64,000 bases of DNA from Enhygromyxa salina (GTDB lineage: Bacteria; Myxococcota_A; Polyangia; Nannocystales; Nannocystaceae), in the NCBI RefSeq assembly GCF_000737335.2, contig NZ_JMCC02000040.1:47071-111070 (forward strand), read 5' to 3'. The notes under the pieces are model-generated. The model was not told the origin of the DNA. It did not search any database and saw only the letters and a list, made by a program, of their open reading frames with translations. Positions within the stretch are counted from its first letter, which is position 1; every line of letters starts with the position of its first letter. Position numbers and translations under genes: made by a program. Positions 18,438-28,141 of this stretch are shown piece after piece.

Positions 18438-21400
18438 ATGTCTGTGCCGGGCTTCGAACCGGGACCGCTGATCCACGCGGGATCGCGGTCTCGAATCCTC
18501 CGCGCGCGTCGGCAGCACGACGGCGTGTCGGTGGTGCTCAAGACCTTGGCGTCGAGCCGGCCGAGCTCACAGGCGATCGCTCGGCTCCGGCGTGAGTGGG
18601 AGATCGGGCAGGTCTTCTCGCACGCCAACGTCGTCCGCTTCCTCAGCTTCGAGACCAACGGGCACGCCGCCGCGATCGTCATGGAGGACTTCGAGGGTGT
18701 CTCGCTGGCCGAGCGAATCCCCGCGCGTGGGTTCAGCGTCGACCGGTTCTTGGACATCGCGGTCCAGCTCGCGCGGGGGCTCTCGGCGATCCATGCCGGC
18801 GGCGTCATCCACAAGGACGTCAAGCCTCGCAACATCCTGATCGACGCGGCGGGCGAGCAGCTGAAGTTCATCGACTTTGGCGTGTCCGCGCGGCTCGACG
18901 ACGGCGAGCGCCTGACCGTGGCGCCCAACCGCCTCGAGGGCACGCTCGCCTATATTTCACCCGAGCAGACGGGGCGCATGAACCGGGCGCTGGATCACCG
19001 CGCGGATCTCTACTCGCTCGGCGTGACCTTGTACGAGCTGCTGTGCGGCCAGGTCCCATTCTCGGCCGCCGAGGCGCTGGAGCTGGTTCACTGCCACCTC
19101 GCGAAGCTGCCCGAGCCCCCGATCCACCTGCGCCCCGAGACCTCCGAGCAGCTCTCGCGGATCATCATGAAGCTGCTCGCCAAGGCCCCGGAGGACCGCT
19201 ACCAGAGCAGCCGCGGGCTCTACCATGATCTGCTGCGCATTCGCGATCTGCTGAGCATGCGCGACGGGCTGCCCACGCGGGACCTTCAAGACGCCCCTGC
19301 TTCGCCCCGCGACCGCGACCCATCTCAGGCCCACGGGTCGGCCTCGCGCCGCTCGCCGATCCCCAATTTCGAGCTTGGCACCCACGATCGCCGGCCCGAG
19401 CTGCGGGTCCCCGAGCGGCTGTTTGGGCGAGATCGCGACCTCGAGGCGCTCGAGCGGTCATGGGCCAGGGCCCAGCGCGGGCGCCCGTCAATTGTGTTGG
19501 TCTCGGGCAGCTCGGGGGTTGGCAAGTCCGCGCTGATCAGCGCGTTCGAGAGCCGCCTGAGCGGGCGCGCGGGCGCGTTCATCAGCGGCAAATTTGGACA
19601 GCTCGGCAGTCGCGCGGCCTACGAGGCGTTCGCCACCGCGTTTCGCAGCCTGGCCGGGCGCATCCTTGGCGCGGGCATGGAAGAATTCGGTGATTGGCGC
19701 GCCCGGCTGTCCGAGGCGCTGGCGATCAACGGTCGGATCCTGCTCGACGTTGTCCCCGAGATGGAGCCGATCGTGGGCGCGCTGCCCCCGGTCGCGCCGC
19801 TTGGCCCCGAGGAGTCCCTGCAGCGCTTCAACCTGGTGTTTCGCCGGTTCGTCCGGGCCTGCGCCAGCGCGGGCCAGCCCCTGACGCTGTTCCTCGATGA
19901 CCTCCAGTGGGCCGACCCGGGCAGCCTCGCGCTGCTCGAGCTGCTCGCCGCCGACGATGAACAGAGCCACCTGCTGCTGATCGCCTCGGTCCGCGATGAC
20001 GAGCTCGACGCCGACCACCCGACCCGCCACTCGCTCGCCAACCTCCGCCTGTGCGGCGCCTCGGTCACCGAGCTGCCGCTGCGCTCGCTGGGCGTCGCCG
20101 AGGTCGAGACGCTGATCAGCGAAGCCCTGGGCCGCCCGCCCCCGCGTCCGCGCGAGCTGGCCGAGCTCGTGGTCGAGCGCACCGCTGGCAACCCGCTGTT
20201 CGTCCGCACCTTCTTGCAGATGGCGTGGGAAGAGAAGCTGCTCAGCGCCGACGAGCCAAGCCTCGAGCTGTCCAGCGACCTCGAGGCCCACGCTGGCGTG
20301 AGCTGGACCTGGGACGAGACCGGGCTGCGCCAGATGCAGGCCAGCGAGTCCGTCGGCGAGCTGCTCGCGCGGCGCCTGCTGCAGCTGCCGGACTCGACCC
20401 GCAACGTGCTGCGCACGGCGGCCTGCTTGGGCGGCTCGTTCACGCACGAGACCGTCGCCGCGATCAACGAGGTCCCGGCCACCGCGACGCTCGAGGACCT
20501 GCGGGCCGCGGCCCGGGCCGGGATGATCCTGCTGCGCGACGACGAGCGCTGGGACTTCGTCCACAACCGCGTGCGCGAGGCGGCCTACGACCTGTTGCCG
20601 CCCAACGAGCGCGCCGCGGCGCACCTGCGGATTGGCAACATGCTGCTGGCCAACACCCCCGACGACCGGCTCGCCGAGCGTGTGTTCAACATCGTCGATC
20701 ACCTCGACAGCGGCCGCACGCTGATCACCACGCCCACCGAGCTCGCTCGCCTCACCGAGCTCGCCCGCCTCGCTGGCGAGCGCGCCCACAAGGCAACGGC
20801 CTACAAGACGGCCGCACGCTACCTGCGAACCGGCGTCGAGTGCTTGAGCCTCATTGACGAGCTAGGTGACGCCAGCGGGGCCAACGAAGGTCCTCGCGCG
20901 TGGCGGGACCACTACAAGCTCGCGCTCGCGCTGCACCGCGAACTCGCGATCGCCGAGTACCTGTGCGACGAGGTCGAGCCCTCGCGCTCGCGGATCACGA
21001 CCGCGCTCGACCACGTCCACGATCCCGTCGATCGCGTCGAGCTCTTCGACCTTTTGGTGTTCCAGCAGACCATGGCCACGCAGTACGCCGAGGCCATCGC
21101 AACCGGACGTCGGGGGCTCGCGCTGCTCGGCATCAGCCTGCCCGCGAGCGACGAGGCGATCGATCAAGCGCTCGCGGCCGCGCTCGCCGAGTACCGCGAG
21201 CGCCTCGAGGAGCGACTGCGCGGAGGCTCCGTCGCCTCGCTGATCGAGCTGCCGTCGATGCCGCAACGAGACACCCGCGGGGCCGCGCGTCTGCTCGCAA
21301 CGATGATCAGCGCGGCCTACAGCGACGACTATCGGCTGTTTCCGCTCGTGACCCTGCTGCTCGTCAACCTGACCCTCGCGCACGGCTCGCTGCCCGAGTC

Positions 21401-24317
21401 GGCGTTTGGCTATGCGCACCACGGGACCTTCGTCGGCGCCGTGCTCGGTGATCACGAGACCGCGTACGAGTGGGGCGCGCTCGCGCTCGCGCTCGCGCGC
21501 CGGTCCAACGACCTCGAGCAAGAGGCCCGCGCGTGCTACATCGTCGCCGGCTTCCTGTTGCCGTGGCGGGGCCCGATCGACGAGTGCGAGGCGCTCAACG
21601 ACCGCGGTCAGCAGGCCGCGACCGAGTCCGGTCAGCTCCAGTTCGTCGGCTACATTCAATACCAGCGCCAGCTGTTGCACATGTTCGCCGGCACCCCGCT
21701 TGCGCGGATCGAGCTCGAGCTCGCGCGCACGCTGCCGCAGCTGACCGAGATCAACCACGTGTACGCGGCCAACGTCGTGCGTGGCGTGCAGCTCATCGTC
21801 GCCGCGCTGCTCGGTGAGCGCCTCGCAGGAGATGTCCGCGACCTCGCCACGCTCGAGCGCGAGTTCTTGGCCGAGTGTCGGCAGCGCCACAGCCACATCG
21901 CGCTGTGCGTCCACCAGATCTACAGCGCGCAGCTGCACTACCTCCACGGGGATCCGACCGCTGCGCTCGCGTGCATCACCGCCAGCAAGGAATTCCTGCC
22001 CTACGCGATCGGCCACGTCGCGCTCGCCGATCGCAATTTTTACCACTCGTTGGCGCTCGCGGCCTCGCTGCCCGATCTGCCCGAGGCCCGCCGCCGGCTG
22101 GCGCTCGCAACCATCGAGCACAACCAAGATCAGATGGCGCAGTGGGCCAAGAGCGCCCCGCAGAACTTCGAGCACAAGCACCTGCTGGTCGCCGCAGAGC
22201 TGGCCCGATTTGACGGCGACGTGCTCGCGGCCCTCGATCTGTACGAGCGGGCGATCGCCAGCGCCGTCACCCACGGCTTCATCCACGTCCATGCGCTGGC
22301 CAGCGAGCTCGCGGCCCGGATGTGGACGGCGCGCGGCAACTCGCGCCTGGCCCGGCCCTTCTTCGCTGCTGCGATCGCGAGCTACCGCGCCTGGGGTGCG
22401 CGACGAAAGCTGCGCCTGCTCCAGGCCGAGCAGCCAGCGCTCTACCGCGAGCTGACCGTCGACACCCGCCGCAGCAAGTTCACCGCGACCTCCGAGCCAT
22501 GGGCCGGGACCGGCAGCTCGCAGGCGCTCGACCTCGCTACCGTGACCCGGGCCTCGCAAGCGATCTCCAGCGAGATCGATCTGGACCGCCTGCTCGCCCG
22601 CATGATGCAGATCATCCTGCTCAACGCGGGCGCCAACCGGGGCTTCTTGATCCTCGAGTCCGAAGACGACTTTCGGATCGAAGCCGCGGCCAGCAGCGAG
22701 ATCGACGAGGTCGAGCTGAACTACAAGCGCCCGCTCGCCGACGCGGAGCTGGCCGTTGGGGTCGTCCGGCACGTGCTGCGCAGCGGCGAGAACGTGGTGC
22801 TCGAGGACGCCTACCGCCGCGGCCCCTTCACCAAGGATCCCCACGTGGTTCGGCGGCGGCTCAAGTCGGTGTTGTGCACGCCGATCCGCCACAAGGACGA
22901 GCTGGTCGGGGTCTTGTACCTGGAGAACGAGCTCACCGCGGCCGCGTTCACCGACTCGCGCACCGAGGTCCTGCAGATCCTGCTCTCGCAAGCCGCGATC
23001 TCGCTCGAGAACGCTCGCTACTACAACGAGCTCAAGACCCTCAACGCCGAGCTGCGAAGCCGCGCCGATGAGCTCGCCTCGTCCAAGACCCAGCTCGAGG
23101 CCGAGATCCTCGAGCGCGAGCGAAGCCAAGCCAAGCGGGTCGCGCTCGAGGCCCAGCTGCGGCAGTCACAGAAGATGGAGGCGATCGGGCAGCTCGCGGG
23201 CGGCGTGGCCCACGACTTCAACAACCTGCTCACGACGATCATCGGCTCGACCGATGTCCTCAGCGCGCGCGCGCGCGGCGATGTCGACAACCACAGCGGC
23301 GCCACCGAGGTCCGGGTGATCCGCGAGGCTGCCGAGCGCGGGGCCTCGCTCACGCGTCAGCTCCTGGCCTTCTCTCGCCGCCAGGTGTTGCAGCCCGAGG
23401 TCGTCGAGATCAACGCGCTGGTCGAGCGCAGCGGCTCGATCCTCGAGCGCCTGCTCGGCGCCGAGTACGAACTCAACGTCCGCTTGGCGACCCGGCTGGG
23501 TCGAGTCCGGGTCGACCCGGGACAGCTCGAGCAGGTGATCCTCAACCTCGTCATCAACGCCCGCGACGCGAGCGACCCCGGCGGCAAGGTCTGGCTCTCG
23601 ACCCGCGCCGAGCACCTGACGCAGCGGCGCCAGGGCCAGCCTCACGACGTCCGCCCCGGCGACTGGATCGTGCTCGAGGTCAGCGACACCGGCGCGGGCA
23701 TGAAGCCCGAGTCGATCGCCCACATCTTCGAGCCCTTCTTCACGACCAAGGGGGTCGGCAAGGGCACGGGCCTGGGCCTCTCGACCGTGCTGGGGATCGT
23801 GCAGCAGTCGGACGGGGCCGTGACCGTCACCACCAAGCTCGGCGTGGGCACGACCTTCGAGATCTGGCTGCCCCGGATCGACGCACCCGCGGATCGGGAT
23901 CTCCGGCCCACCGAAACCGAGGATCCCGACCCGAGCTCGAGCACTGGCCGCGAGACCGTCCTCGTGGTCGAGGACGAGGCCCCGGTCCGCCGCACCGTCG
24001 AGCAGATCCTCTCGCTGCACGGCTACACGGTGTTCACGGCCGAAGACGGCGAGGCCTCGCTCGAGCTGTTTCACGCCCACGCGGGCACCATCGATCTGGT
24101 GCTCACCGACTTCGTGATGCCCCGGCTGGGCGGCCTCGACCTCGCCACCAAGCTGCGCGCGATCGAGCCGGGGATCAAAATCCTGTTCATGAGCGGGTTC
24201 ACCGCCGGCCAGCTGGCGCACGACAAGATCGCCGCGCTGGGCGGCATCGAGCTGATCGAGAAGCCGTTTCGGGCGGCCGCGCTGGCCGAGCGCATCCGGC
24301 AACTACTGGACTCTTAG
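18438..24317 (+). CDS. Trifunctional Ser/Thr kinase, AAA ATPase, histidine kinase fusion
   Basis: The 1959-aa protein joins five modules. A Ser/Thr kinase (about 5-275) has VVLKTL, the catalytic loop HKDVKPRN and IDFG. An AAA/MalT-like ATPase follows with Walker A GSSGVGKS near 357 and Walker B LTLFLDDLQWAD near 480, then a long helical TPR-like region (about 750-1330). A GAF domain (about 1380-1530), HisKA with His1592 (GGVAHDFNN), HATPase (about 1690-1815) and a receiver with Asp1891 complete it. Proteins of this plan occur in cyanobacteria and myxobacteria. The terminal receiver and kinase suggest His-Asp output in addition to Ser/Thr phosphorylation. The Gly-rich loop is degenerate, as usual in this group. 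Confidence 0.93.
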   Translation: MSVPGFEPGPLIHAGSRSRILRARRQHDGVSVVLKTLASSRPSSQAIARLRREWEIGQVFSHANVVRFLSFETNGHAAAIVMEDFEGVSLAERIPARGFSVDRFLDIAVQLARGLSAIHAGGVIHKDVKPRNILIDAAGEQLKFIDFGVSARLDDGERLTVAPNRLEGTLAYISPEQTGRMNRALDHRADLYSLGVTLYELLCGQVPFSAAEALELVHCHLAKLPEPPIHLRPETSEQLSRIIMKLLAKAPEDRYQSSRGLYHDLLRIRDLLSMRDGLPTRDLQDAPASPRDRDPSQAHGSASRRSPIPNFELGTHDRRPELRVPERLFGRDRDLEALERSWARAQRGRPSIVLVSGSSGVGKSALISAFESRLSGRAGAFISGKFGQLGSRAAYEAFATAFRSLAGRILGAGMEEFGDWRARLSEALAINGRILLDVVPEMEPIVGALPPVAPLGPEESLQRFNLVFRRFVRACASAGQPLTLFLDDLQWADPGSLALLELLAADDEQSHLLLIASVRDDELDADHPTRHSLANLRLCGASVTELPLRSLGVAEVETLISEALGRPPPRPRELAELVVERTAGNPLFVRTFLQMAWEEKLLSADEPSLELSSDLEAHAGVSWTWDETGLRQMQASESVGELLARRLLQLPDSTRNVLRTAACLGGSFTHETVAAINEVPATATLEDLRAAARAGMILLRDDERWDFVHNRVREAAYDLLPPNERAAAHLRIGNMLLANTPDDRLAERVFNIVDHLDSGRTLITTPTELARLTELARLAGERAHKATAYKTAARYLRTGVECLSLIDELGDASGANEGPRAWRDHYKLALALHRELAIAEYLCDEVEPSRSRITTALDHVHDPVDRVELFDLLVFQQTMATQYAEAIATGRRGLALLGISLPASDEAIDQALAAALAEYRERLEERLRGGSVASLIELPSMPQRDTRGAARLLATMISAAYSDDYRLFPLVTLLLVNLTLAHGSLPESAFGYAHHGTFVGAVLGDHETAYEWGALALALARRSNDLEQEARACYIVAGFLLPWRGPIDECEALNDRGQQAATESGQLQFVGYIQYQRQLLHMFAGTPLARIELELARTLPQLTEINHVYAANVVRGVQLIVAALLGERLAGDVRDLATLEREFLAECRQRHSHIALCVHQIYSAQLHYLHGDPTAALACITASKEFLPYAIGHVALADRNFYHSLALAASLPDLPEARRRLALATIEHNQDQMAQWAKSAPQNFEHKHLLVAAELARFDGDVLAALDLYERAIASAVTHGFIHVHALASELAARMWTARGNSRLARPFFAAAIASYRAWGARRKLRLLQAEQPALYRELTVDTRRSKFTATSEPWAGTGSSQALDLATVTRASQAISSEIDLDRLLARMMQIILLNAGANRGFLILESEDDFRIEAAASSEIDEVELNYKRPLADAELAVGVVRHVLRSGENVVLEDAYRRGPFTKDPHVVRRRLKSVLCTPIRHKDELVGVLYLENELTAAAFTDSRTEVLQILLSQAAISLENARYYNELKTLNAELRSRADELASSKTQLEAEILERERSQAKRVALEAQLRQSQKMEAIGQLAGGVAHDFNNLLTTIIGSTDVLSARARGDVDNHSGATEVRVIREAAERGASLTRQLLAFSRRQVLQPEVVEINALVERSGSILERLLGAEYELNVRLATRLGRVRVDPGQLEQVILNLVINARDASDPGGKVWLSTRAEHLTQRRQGQPHDVRPGDWIVLEVSDTGAGMKPESIAHIFEPFFTTKGVGKGTGLGLSTVLGIVQQSDGAVTVTTKLGVGTTFEIWLPRIDAPADRDLRPTETEDPDPSSSTGRETVLVVEDEAPVRRTVEQILSLHGYTVFTAEDGEASLELFHAHAGTIDLVLTDFVMPRLGGLDLATKLRAIEPGIKILFMSGFTAGQLAHDKIAALGGIELIEKPFRAAALAERIRQLLDS

Positions 24318-24336
24318 CTGGCCATTGAATCTGTGA

Positions 24337-24373
24337 CTACCGAGTGGTAGGGAGAATCGCCCTGACCGGTAGT
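24337..24373. promoter_or_regulatory. Putative TetR operator
   Basis: CTACC-GAGT-GGTAG at 24337-24350 is a perfect 5-bp inverted repeat. The flanking ACTACCG at 24336 also pairs with CGGTAGT at 24367-24373, ending 3 bp before the ATG of the TetR gene. Such positions are typical of autoregulating TetR repressors. No binding evidence exists beyond symmetry. Confidence 0.45.
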
Positions 24374-24376
24374 TAC

Positions 24377-25045
24377 ATGTCTACCTCCCGTAGCGCACGC
24401 GCGGATATCGCGCAACAGATCCTCGACCACGCCCGGCGCTTGTTCGCCGCCCATGGCTTTGACGGCGTCTCGCTCGCCGACATCTCGAAGCGGGTCGGGA
24501 TCCGCAAGCCCTCGCTGCTGTACCACTACGGCACCAAGGACACCTTGCGCCAGGCGGTGCTCGAGCAGCTGCTCGCCCACTGGAATGACGTGCTGCCCAA
24601 GCTGCTGATGGCAGCAACGACCGGCTCGGAGCAGTTCGACGCCGTGCTGTCCAAGACCGTCGCGTTCTTCGCCGAGGATCACGATCGGGCCCGGCTGATC
24701 CTGCGCGAGCTGCTGGATCGGCCCACGCAAATGCAGCCGCTGATCGAGCTGCACGTGCGCCCGTGGGTCACGATCGTCTCCAACTACATTCGTCGCGGCC
24801 AAGAGCAAGGCCGCGTGCGCTTCGAGGCTGACCCGCAGTCCTACGTGGCCCACATGACGGTCCTGGTGATCGGCAGCCTCGCCACCTTCGAGACCTTGGT
24901 CGCGCTCGCGCCCGAGCACGAACCCCGCGAGCTGCTGCTCGAGCGCCACACCGCCGAGCTCCTGCGCATCGCCAAGACCAGCCTGTTTCGTCCGCGTCCT
25001 GCGGGCGGCGCGTCCCCAGCCACCGACTCCCCCCACCCCAGCTGA
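24377..25045 (+). CDS. TetR/AcrR family transcriptional regulator
   Basis: The 222-aa protein starts at ATG 24377. The N-terminal DNA-binding domain is clear: ILDHARRLFAAHGFDGVSLADISKRVGIRKPSLLYHYGTKDTL. The helical C-terminal ligand domain is of the size seen in fatty-acid-responsive TetR proteins. It is the first gene of a five-gene run, 14 bp before the acyl-CoA dehydrogenase gene, so an acyl-CoA is a plausible inducer (inference). A GTG 33 bp upstream at 24344 is rejected because it lies inside the inverted repeat. Confidence 0.9.
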   Translation: MSTSRSARADIAQQILDHARRLFAAHGFDGVSLADISKRVGIRKPSLLYHYGTKDTLRQAVLEQLLAHWNDVLPKLLMAATTGSEQFDAVLSKTVAFFAEDHDRARLILRELLDRPTQMQPLIELHVRPWVTIVSNYIRRGQEQGRVRFEADPQSYVAHMTVLVIGSLATFETLVALAPEHEPRELLLERHTAELLRIAKTSLFRPRPAGGASPATDSPHPS

Positions 25046-25059
25046 AAGCAGTCACGATC

Positions 25060-26991
25060 ATGGCCAACTTCTTCGACGACAACGACGACCTGCGCTGGTA
25101 CTTCGACCACGGCCTCGACTGGGATCCGATCGTGCGCCTGGCCGAGTGGAATTTTCAGGCCCAAGACGGCCCAACCAGCGTCGCCGAGGGCGTCGAGACC
25201 TACCGCGACTTCGCCAGCATGATCGGCGCGTTCGTGGCCGAAGAGGTCGCCCCCCACTGGGAGCAGCTCGACCGCGAGTCCCCCACCCTCGTCGACGGCG
25301 AGGTCGTGCCGGGTGAGCGCATGGGCCTGATCTTCGAGCGCATGAAGCAGCTCGACCTGCACTGGATGGCGCTCCCCCGCGAATTCGGCGGGATGAACAG
25401 CGCGCTGATCCTCTACATGATCAGCACCGAGATCCTGTCGCGCGGCGATCAGTCGGTCACGACCCACTTCGGGTTCCACGGCGGCATGGCCATGGCGATG
25501 CTGGTGTTCTCGATCCGCGAGGGCAGCTCGGCGTTCGACGCCGATCAGGGCTGCATCACCAGCACCCGCTTTCAAGACTGGATCGAAGAGATCGGCAGCG
25601 GCGAGAGCTGGGGCGCGATGGACATCACCGAGCCCGACGCCGGCTCCGACATGGCCGCGCTGCGCTGCGTGGGCGAGGTCGACGAGCACGGCAACTGGTT
25701 CGTCAGCGGTCAGAAGATCTTCATCACCTCGGGCCACGCGCGCTTCCACTTCGTGATCGCCCGGACCGAGCAGCCCGAGCTTGGCAGCGAAGACGACGCC
25801 TACGCCGGACTCGGCGGTCTGAGCTTCTTCTTGGTCCCCACCTACGAGGACACCCCCGAGGGCCGCAAGCGCTTCGCGACCGTCGACCGGCTCGAAGAGA
25901 AGATGGGTCACCACGCCTCGGCGACCTGCGCGATCAGCTTTGATCGCAGCCCCGCGCACCTGCTTGGTCAGCGCGGCGAGGGCTTCAAGTACATGCTCAC
26001 GCTCATGAACAACGCCCGGATCGGCGTGGGCTTCGAGGCGATCGGCCTGATGGAGGCCGCCTATCGCAAGGCGCTGGCCTACGCCCGCGAGCGCCCGTCC
26101 ATGGGCAAGACCATCGATCAACACGAGATGATCGCGGACCTGCTCGACGAGATGCGCACCGAGATCCAGGCGACCCGGGCGCTGGCCATGCACGCCGCTT
26201 GGCACGAAGAGATCGCAACCAAGCTCGAGCTTGCCCGCGACCACATGCCCGAGCTCGCCCCGGTCCCCGCCGACGAGATCGACGCCGAGATCCGCAGGCA
26301 CAAGGCCGCGGCACGCCGGGCCACGCCCTTGCTCAAGTACTTCGCTGGCGAGCGCGCCGTCGAGCACGCCCGGCGCTGCGTCCAGATCCACGGCGGCAAC
26401 GGCTACATCAAGGAATTCGGCGCGGAGAAGCTGCTGCGCGACGCGATGATCCTGCCGATCTACGAGGGCACCAGTCAGATCCAGTCGCTGATGGCGATGA
26501 AGGACACCCTGGCCGGGGTCATGAAGGACCCGCAAAAATTCGTGCGCGAGCAAGCCCAAGCCCGCTGGCGCGCGCTCTCGGCCCGCGATCCGCTCGAGCG
26601 TCGGGTCGCCAAGCTGCAGGTCATTGCCTACGACGCCACGCAATTGTTGCTGCGCAAGACCGCGACCGACAAGGTCCGCTCGCTGTCGGACAAGCCGATG
26701 TCACGCTGGAGCGAGGCGTTCTTGAAGGACTGGAACCCCAAGCGCGACTTCGCCTGGGCCATGCTCCACGCCGAGCGCTTCACCCGGATCCTCGCGGATG
26801 TACAGATCGCCGAGATCCTGCTCGCCCAGGCCAAGGCGCACGAGCAGCGGCGCGAGCTGTGTGAGCGCTGGCTCGATCGCGCCGAGCCCCGCGACCGCTT
26901 CTTGCTCGACGAGATCACCACCACCGGACGGCGGCTGCTCGCCGAGTTGGCCCGCAAGCGAACTGCAGACGAGCGCGCGGCCGCGGAGTGA
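25060..26991 (+). CDS. Acyl-CoA dehydrogenase, large FadE5-like type
   Basis: The 643-aa enzyme would oxidise acyl-CoA to trans-2-enoyl-CoA with FAD. Visible blocks are an N-terminal helical extension, SWGAMDITEPDAGSDMAALR (FAD/substrate loop), GQKIFITSGHA, the C-terminal helical domain with ARRCVQIHGGNGYIKEFGAEKLLRD, and the catalytic base Glu469 in IYEGTSQIQ. A further C-terminal helical extension of about 140 residues makes it longer than the ~380-aa classical enzymes and similar to FadE5-type broad-range dehydrogenases. It is the first enzyme gene after the TetR gene. Confidence 0.92.
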   Translation: MANFFDDNDDLRWYFDHGLDWDPIVRLAEWNFQAQDGPTSVAEGVETYRDFASMIGAFVAEEVAPHWEQLDRESPTLVDGEVVPGERMGLIFERMKQLDLHWMALPREFGGMNSALILYMISTEILSRGDQSVTTHFGFHGGMAMAMLVFSIREGSSAFDADQGCITSTRFQDWIEEIGSGESWGAMDITEPDAGSDMAALRCVGEVDEHGNWFVSGQKIFITSGHARFHFVIARTEQPELGSEDDAYAGLGGLSFFLVPTYEDTPEGRKRFATVDRLEEKMGHHASATCAISFDRSPAHLLGQRGEGFKYMLTLMNNARIGVGFEAIGLMEAAYRKALAYARERPSMGKTIDQHEMIADLLDEMRTEIQATRALAMHAAWHEEIATKLELARDHMPELAPVPADEIDAEIRRHKAAARRATPLLKYFAGERAVEHARRCVQIHGGNGYIKEFGAEKLLRDAMILPIYEGTSQIQSLMAMKDTLAGVMKDPQKFVREQAQARWRALSARDPLERRVAKLQVIAYDATQLLLRKTATDKVRSLSDKPMSRWSEAFLKDWNPKRDFAWAMLHAERFTRILADVQIAEILLAQAKAHEQRRELCERWLDRAEPRDRFLLDEITTTGRRLLAELARKRTADERAAAE

Positions 26992-27028
26992 TCCACACCC
27001 AAAGCCACCCCATCACGAGCACATCGAC

Positions 27029-27985
27029 ATGGCGTTACCGACCAAGCACATCCGCAGCCAGGGATCCGTGATCGCGTCACTGGGGGCCACGGCGCTCACT
27101 GCCATTCGCCGATCCGTGACCGGCTCCAGCCCAGAGGGCCTGCCCGAGCTCCCAGGCCCCGAGCTCCACGCGACCTTGAGCCCACGCCCGCGCGAGCTGA
27201 TCCGCGACTACGTGCGGTTTTGCGGGGGCGACCCCAGCAGCTACAAGCACACCGTGCCCCCGCACCTGTGGCCGCAGTGGGGCTTCCCGCTCGCGGCCAA
27301 GACCCTCGAGCAGATTCCGTATCCGCTGTTCAAGGTGCTCAACGGCGGCTGCCGCGTCGAGGTCAACGGGACCCTCGCCAACGACGAGCCCCTCGAGGTC
27401 AGCGCGCGACTGGTCAGCATCGACGAGAACGAGCGCCGCGCCGTGCTCGAGCAGCAGGTCGTGACCGGGACCGCCGCCAACCCCAGGGCGATCGTTGCGA
27501 CCATGTACGCGATCGTGCCGCTCGGCGGCGGCGGCGGCCGGCGCTCCGGCCAAGCCAAGCCGCAGCCCGACCGGGTCCCGCTCGAGGCCGACGAGCTCGC
27601 CCGGTGGAAGCTCGCGCCCGACGCTGGGCTCGCGTTTGCGATGTTGACCGGTGACTTCAACCCGGTTCACTGGCTCGCCCCCTACGCCCGCGCGTTTGGG
27701 TTTCGCAACACGATCCTGCATGGCTTCGCGAGCATGGCCATGGCCTGGGAGCGGCTGGTCCGCTCGCGCTACGGCGGGTCGCCCACCGCGATCCACAGCT
27801 TCGACGTCAAGTTCACCAAGCCGCTGATCTTGCCGGCCAAGGTCGGCCTGTACTTGCAAAGCACCGATCCCGGCGACTCGAGCGGCGAGCCGGCCCCGGA
27901 TCGCGTCTGGGTCGCGGCGGCCCCCGGCGCCTCCCCCTACCTCGCCGGCTCGGTCCGCGGCGCAAGGAGTTCGGCCCGATCCTGA
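27029..27985 (+). CDS. MaoC-type (R)-enoyl-CoA hydratase, two hotdog halves
   Basis: ATG 27029 gives 318 aa. The C-terminal half carries the hydratase-2 motif FAMLTGDFNPVHWL with catalytic Asp209 and His214, followed by GFRNTILHGFASMA. The N-terminal half is a second, degenerate hotdog (VRFCGGDPSSYKHTVPPHLWPQWGFPLAAKTL). This double layout matches HtdX/HtdZ-type hydratases. It would interconvert enoyl-CoA and (R)-3-hydroxyacyl-CoA, pairing with the following NAD(P)-dependent reductase. It lies 37 bp after the dehydrogenase gene. Confidence 0.88.
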   Translation: MALPTKHIRSQGSVIASLGATALTAIRRSVTGSSPEGLPELPGPELHATLSPRPRELIRDYVRFCGGDPSSYKHTVPPHLWPQWGFPLAAKTLEQIPYPLFKVLNGGCRVEVNGTLANDEPLEVSARLVSIDENERRAVLEQQVVTGTAANPRAIVATMYAIVPLGGGGGRRSGQAKPQPDRVPLEADELARWKLAPDAGLAFAMLTGDFNPVHWLAPYARAFGFRNTILHGFASMAMAWERLVRSRYGGSPTAIHSFDVKFTKPLILPAKVGLYLQSTDPGDSSGEPAPDRVWVAAAPGASPYLAGSVRGARSSARS

Positions 27986-28141
27986 GGCCCGATCCTGAGG
28001 CCCGGTCGCCGCAGCGCGACGCCTCGCAGCACCCCGAACCACCTTCGACTTCAGTCCTCGACCCCGGCCCGCAGCGACGCACGCGGGGCCGCGTCAGACA
28101 CCACCGCGGGCACCCCAGCCCGCCGAAGAGACAACCCGATC

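Noticed and set aside
18440..18515. tRNA-like T-arm sequence (GGTTCGAAGCC on the minus strand) at the start of the giant kinase gene
   Set aside because: The T-stem has a central mismatch, no matching acceptor or anticodon arms follow, and the plus strand encodes the expected N-terminus of the kinase domain.
20862..23129. 755-codon minus-strand frame within the giant kinase gene
   Set aside because: It is the antisense of a well-supported kinase/ATPase/GAF region and shows Leu/Arg/Gly/Asp bias of a shadow frame.
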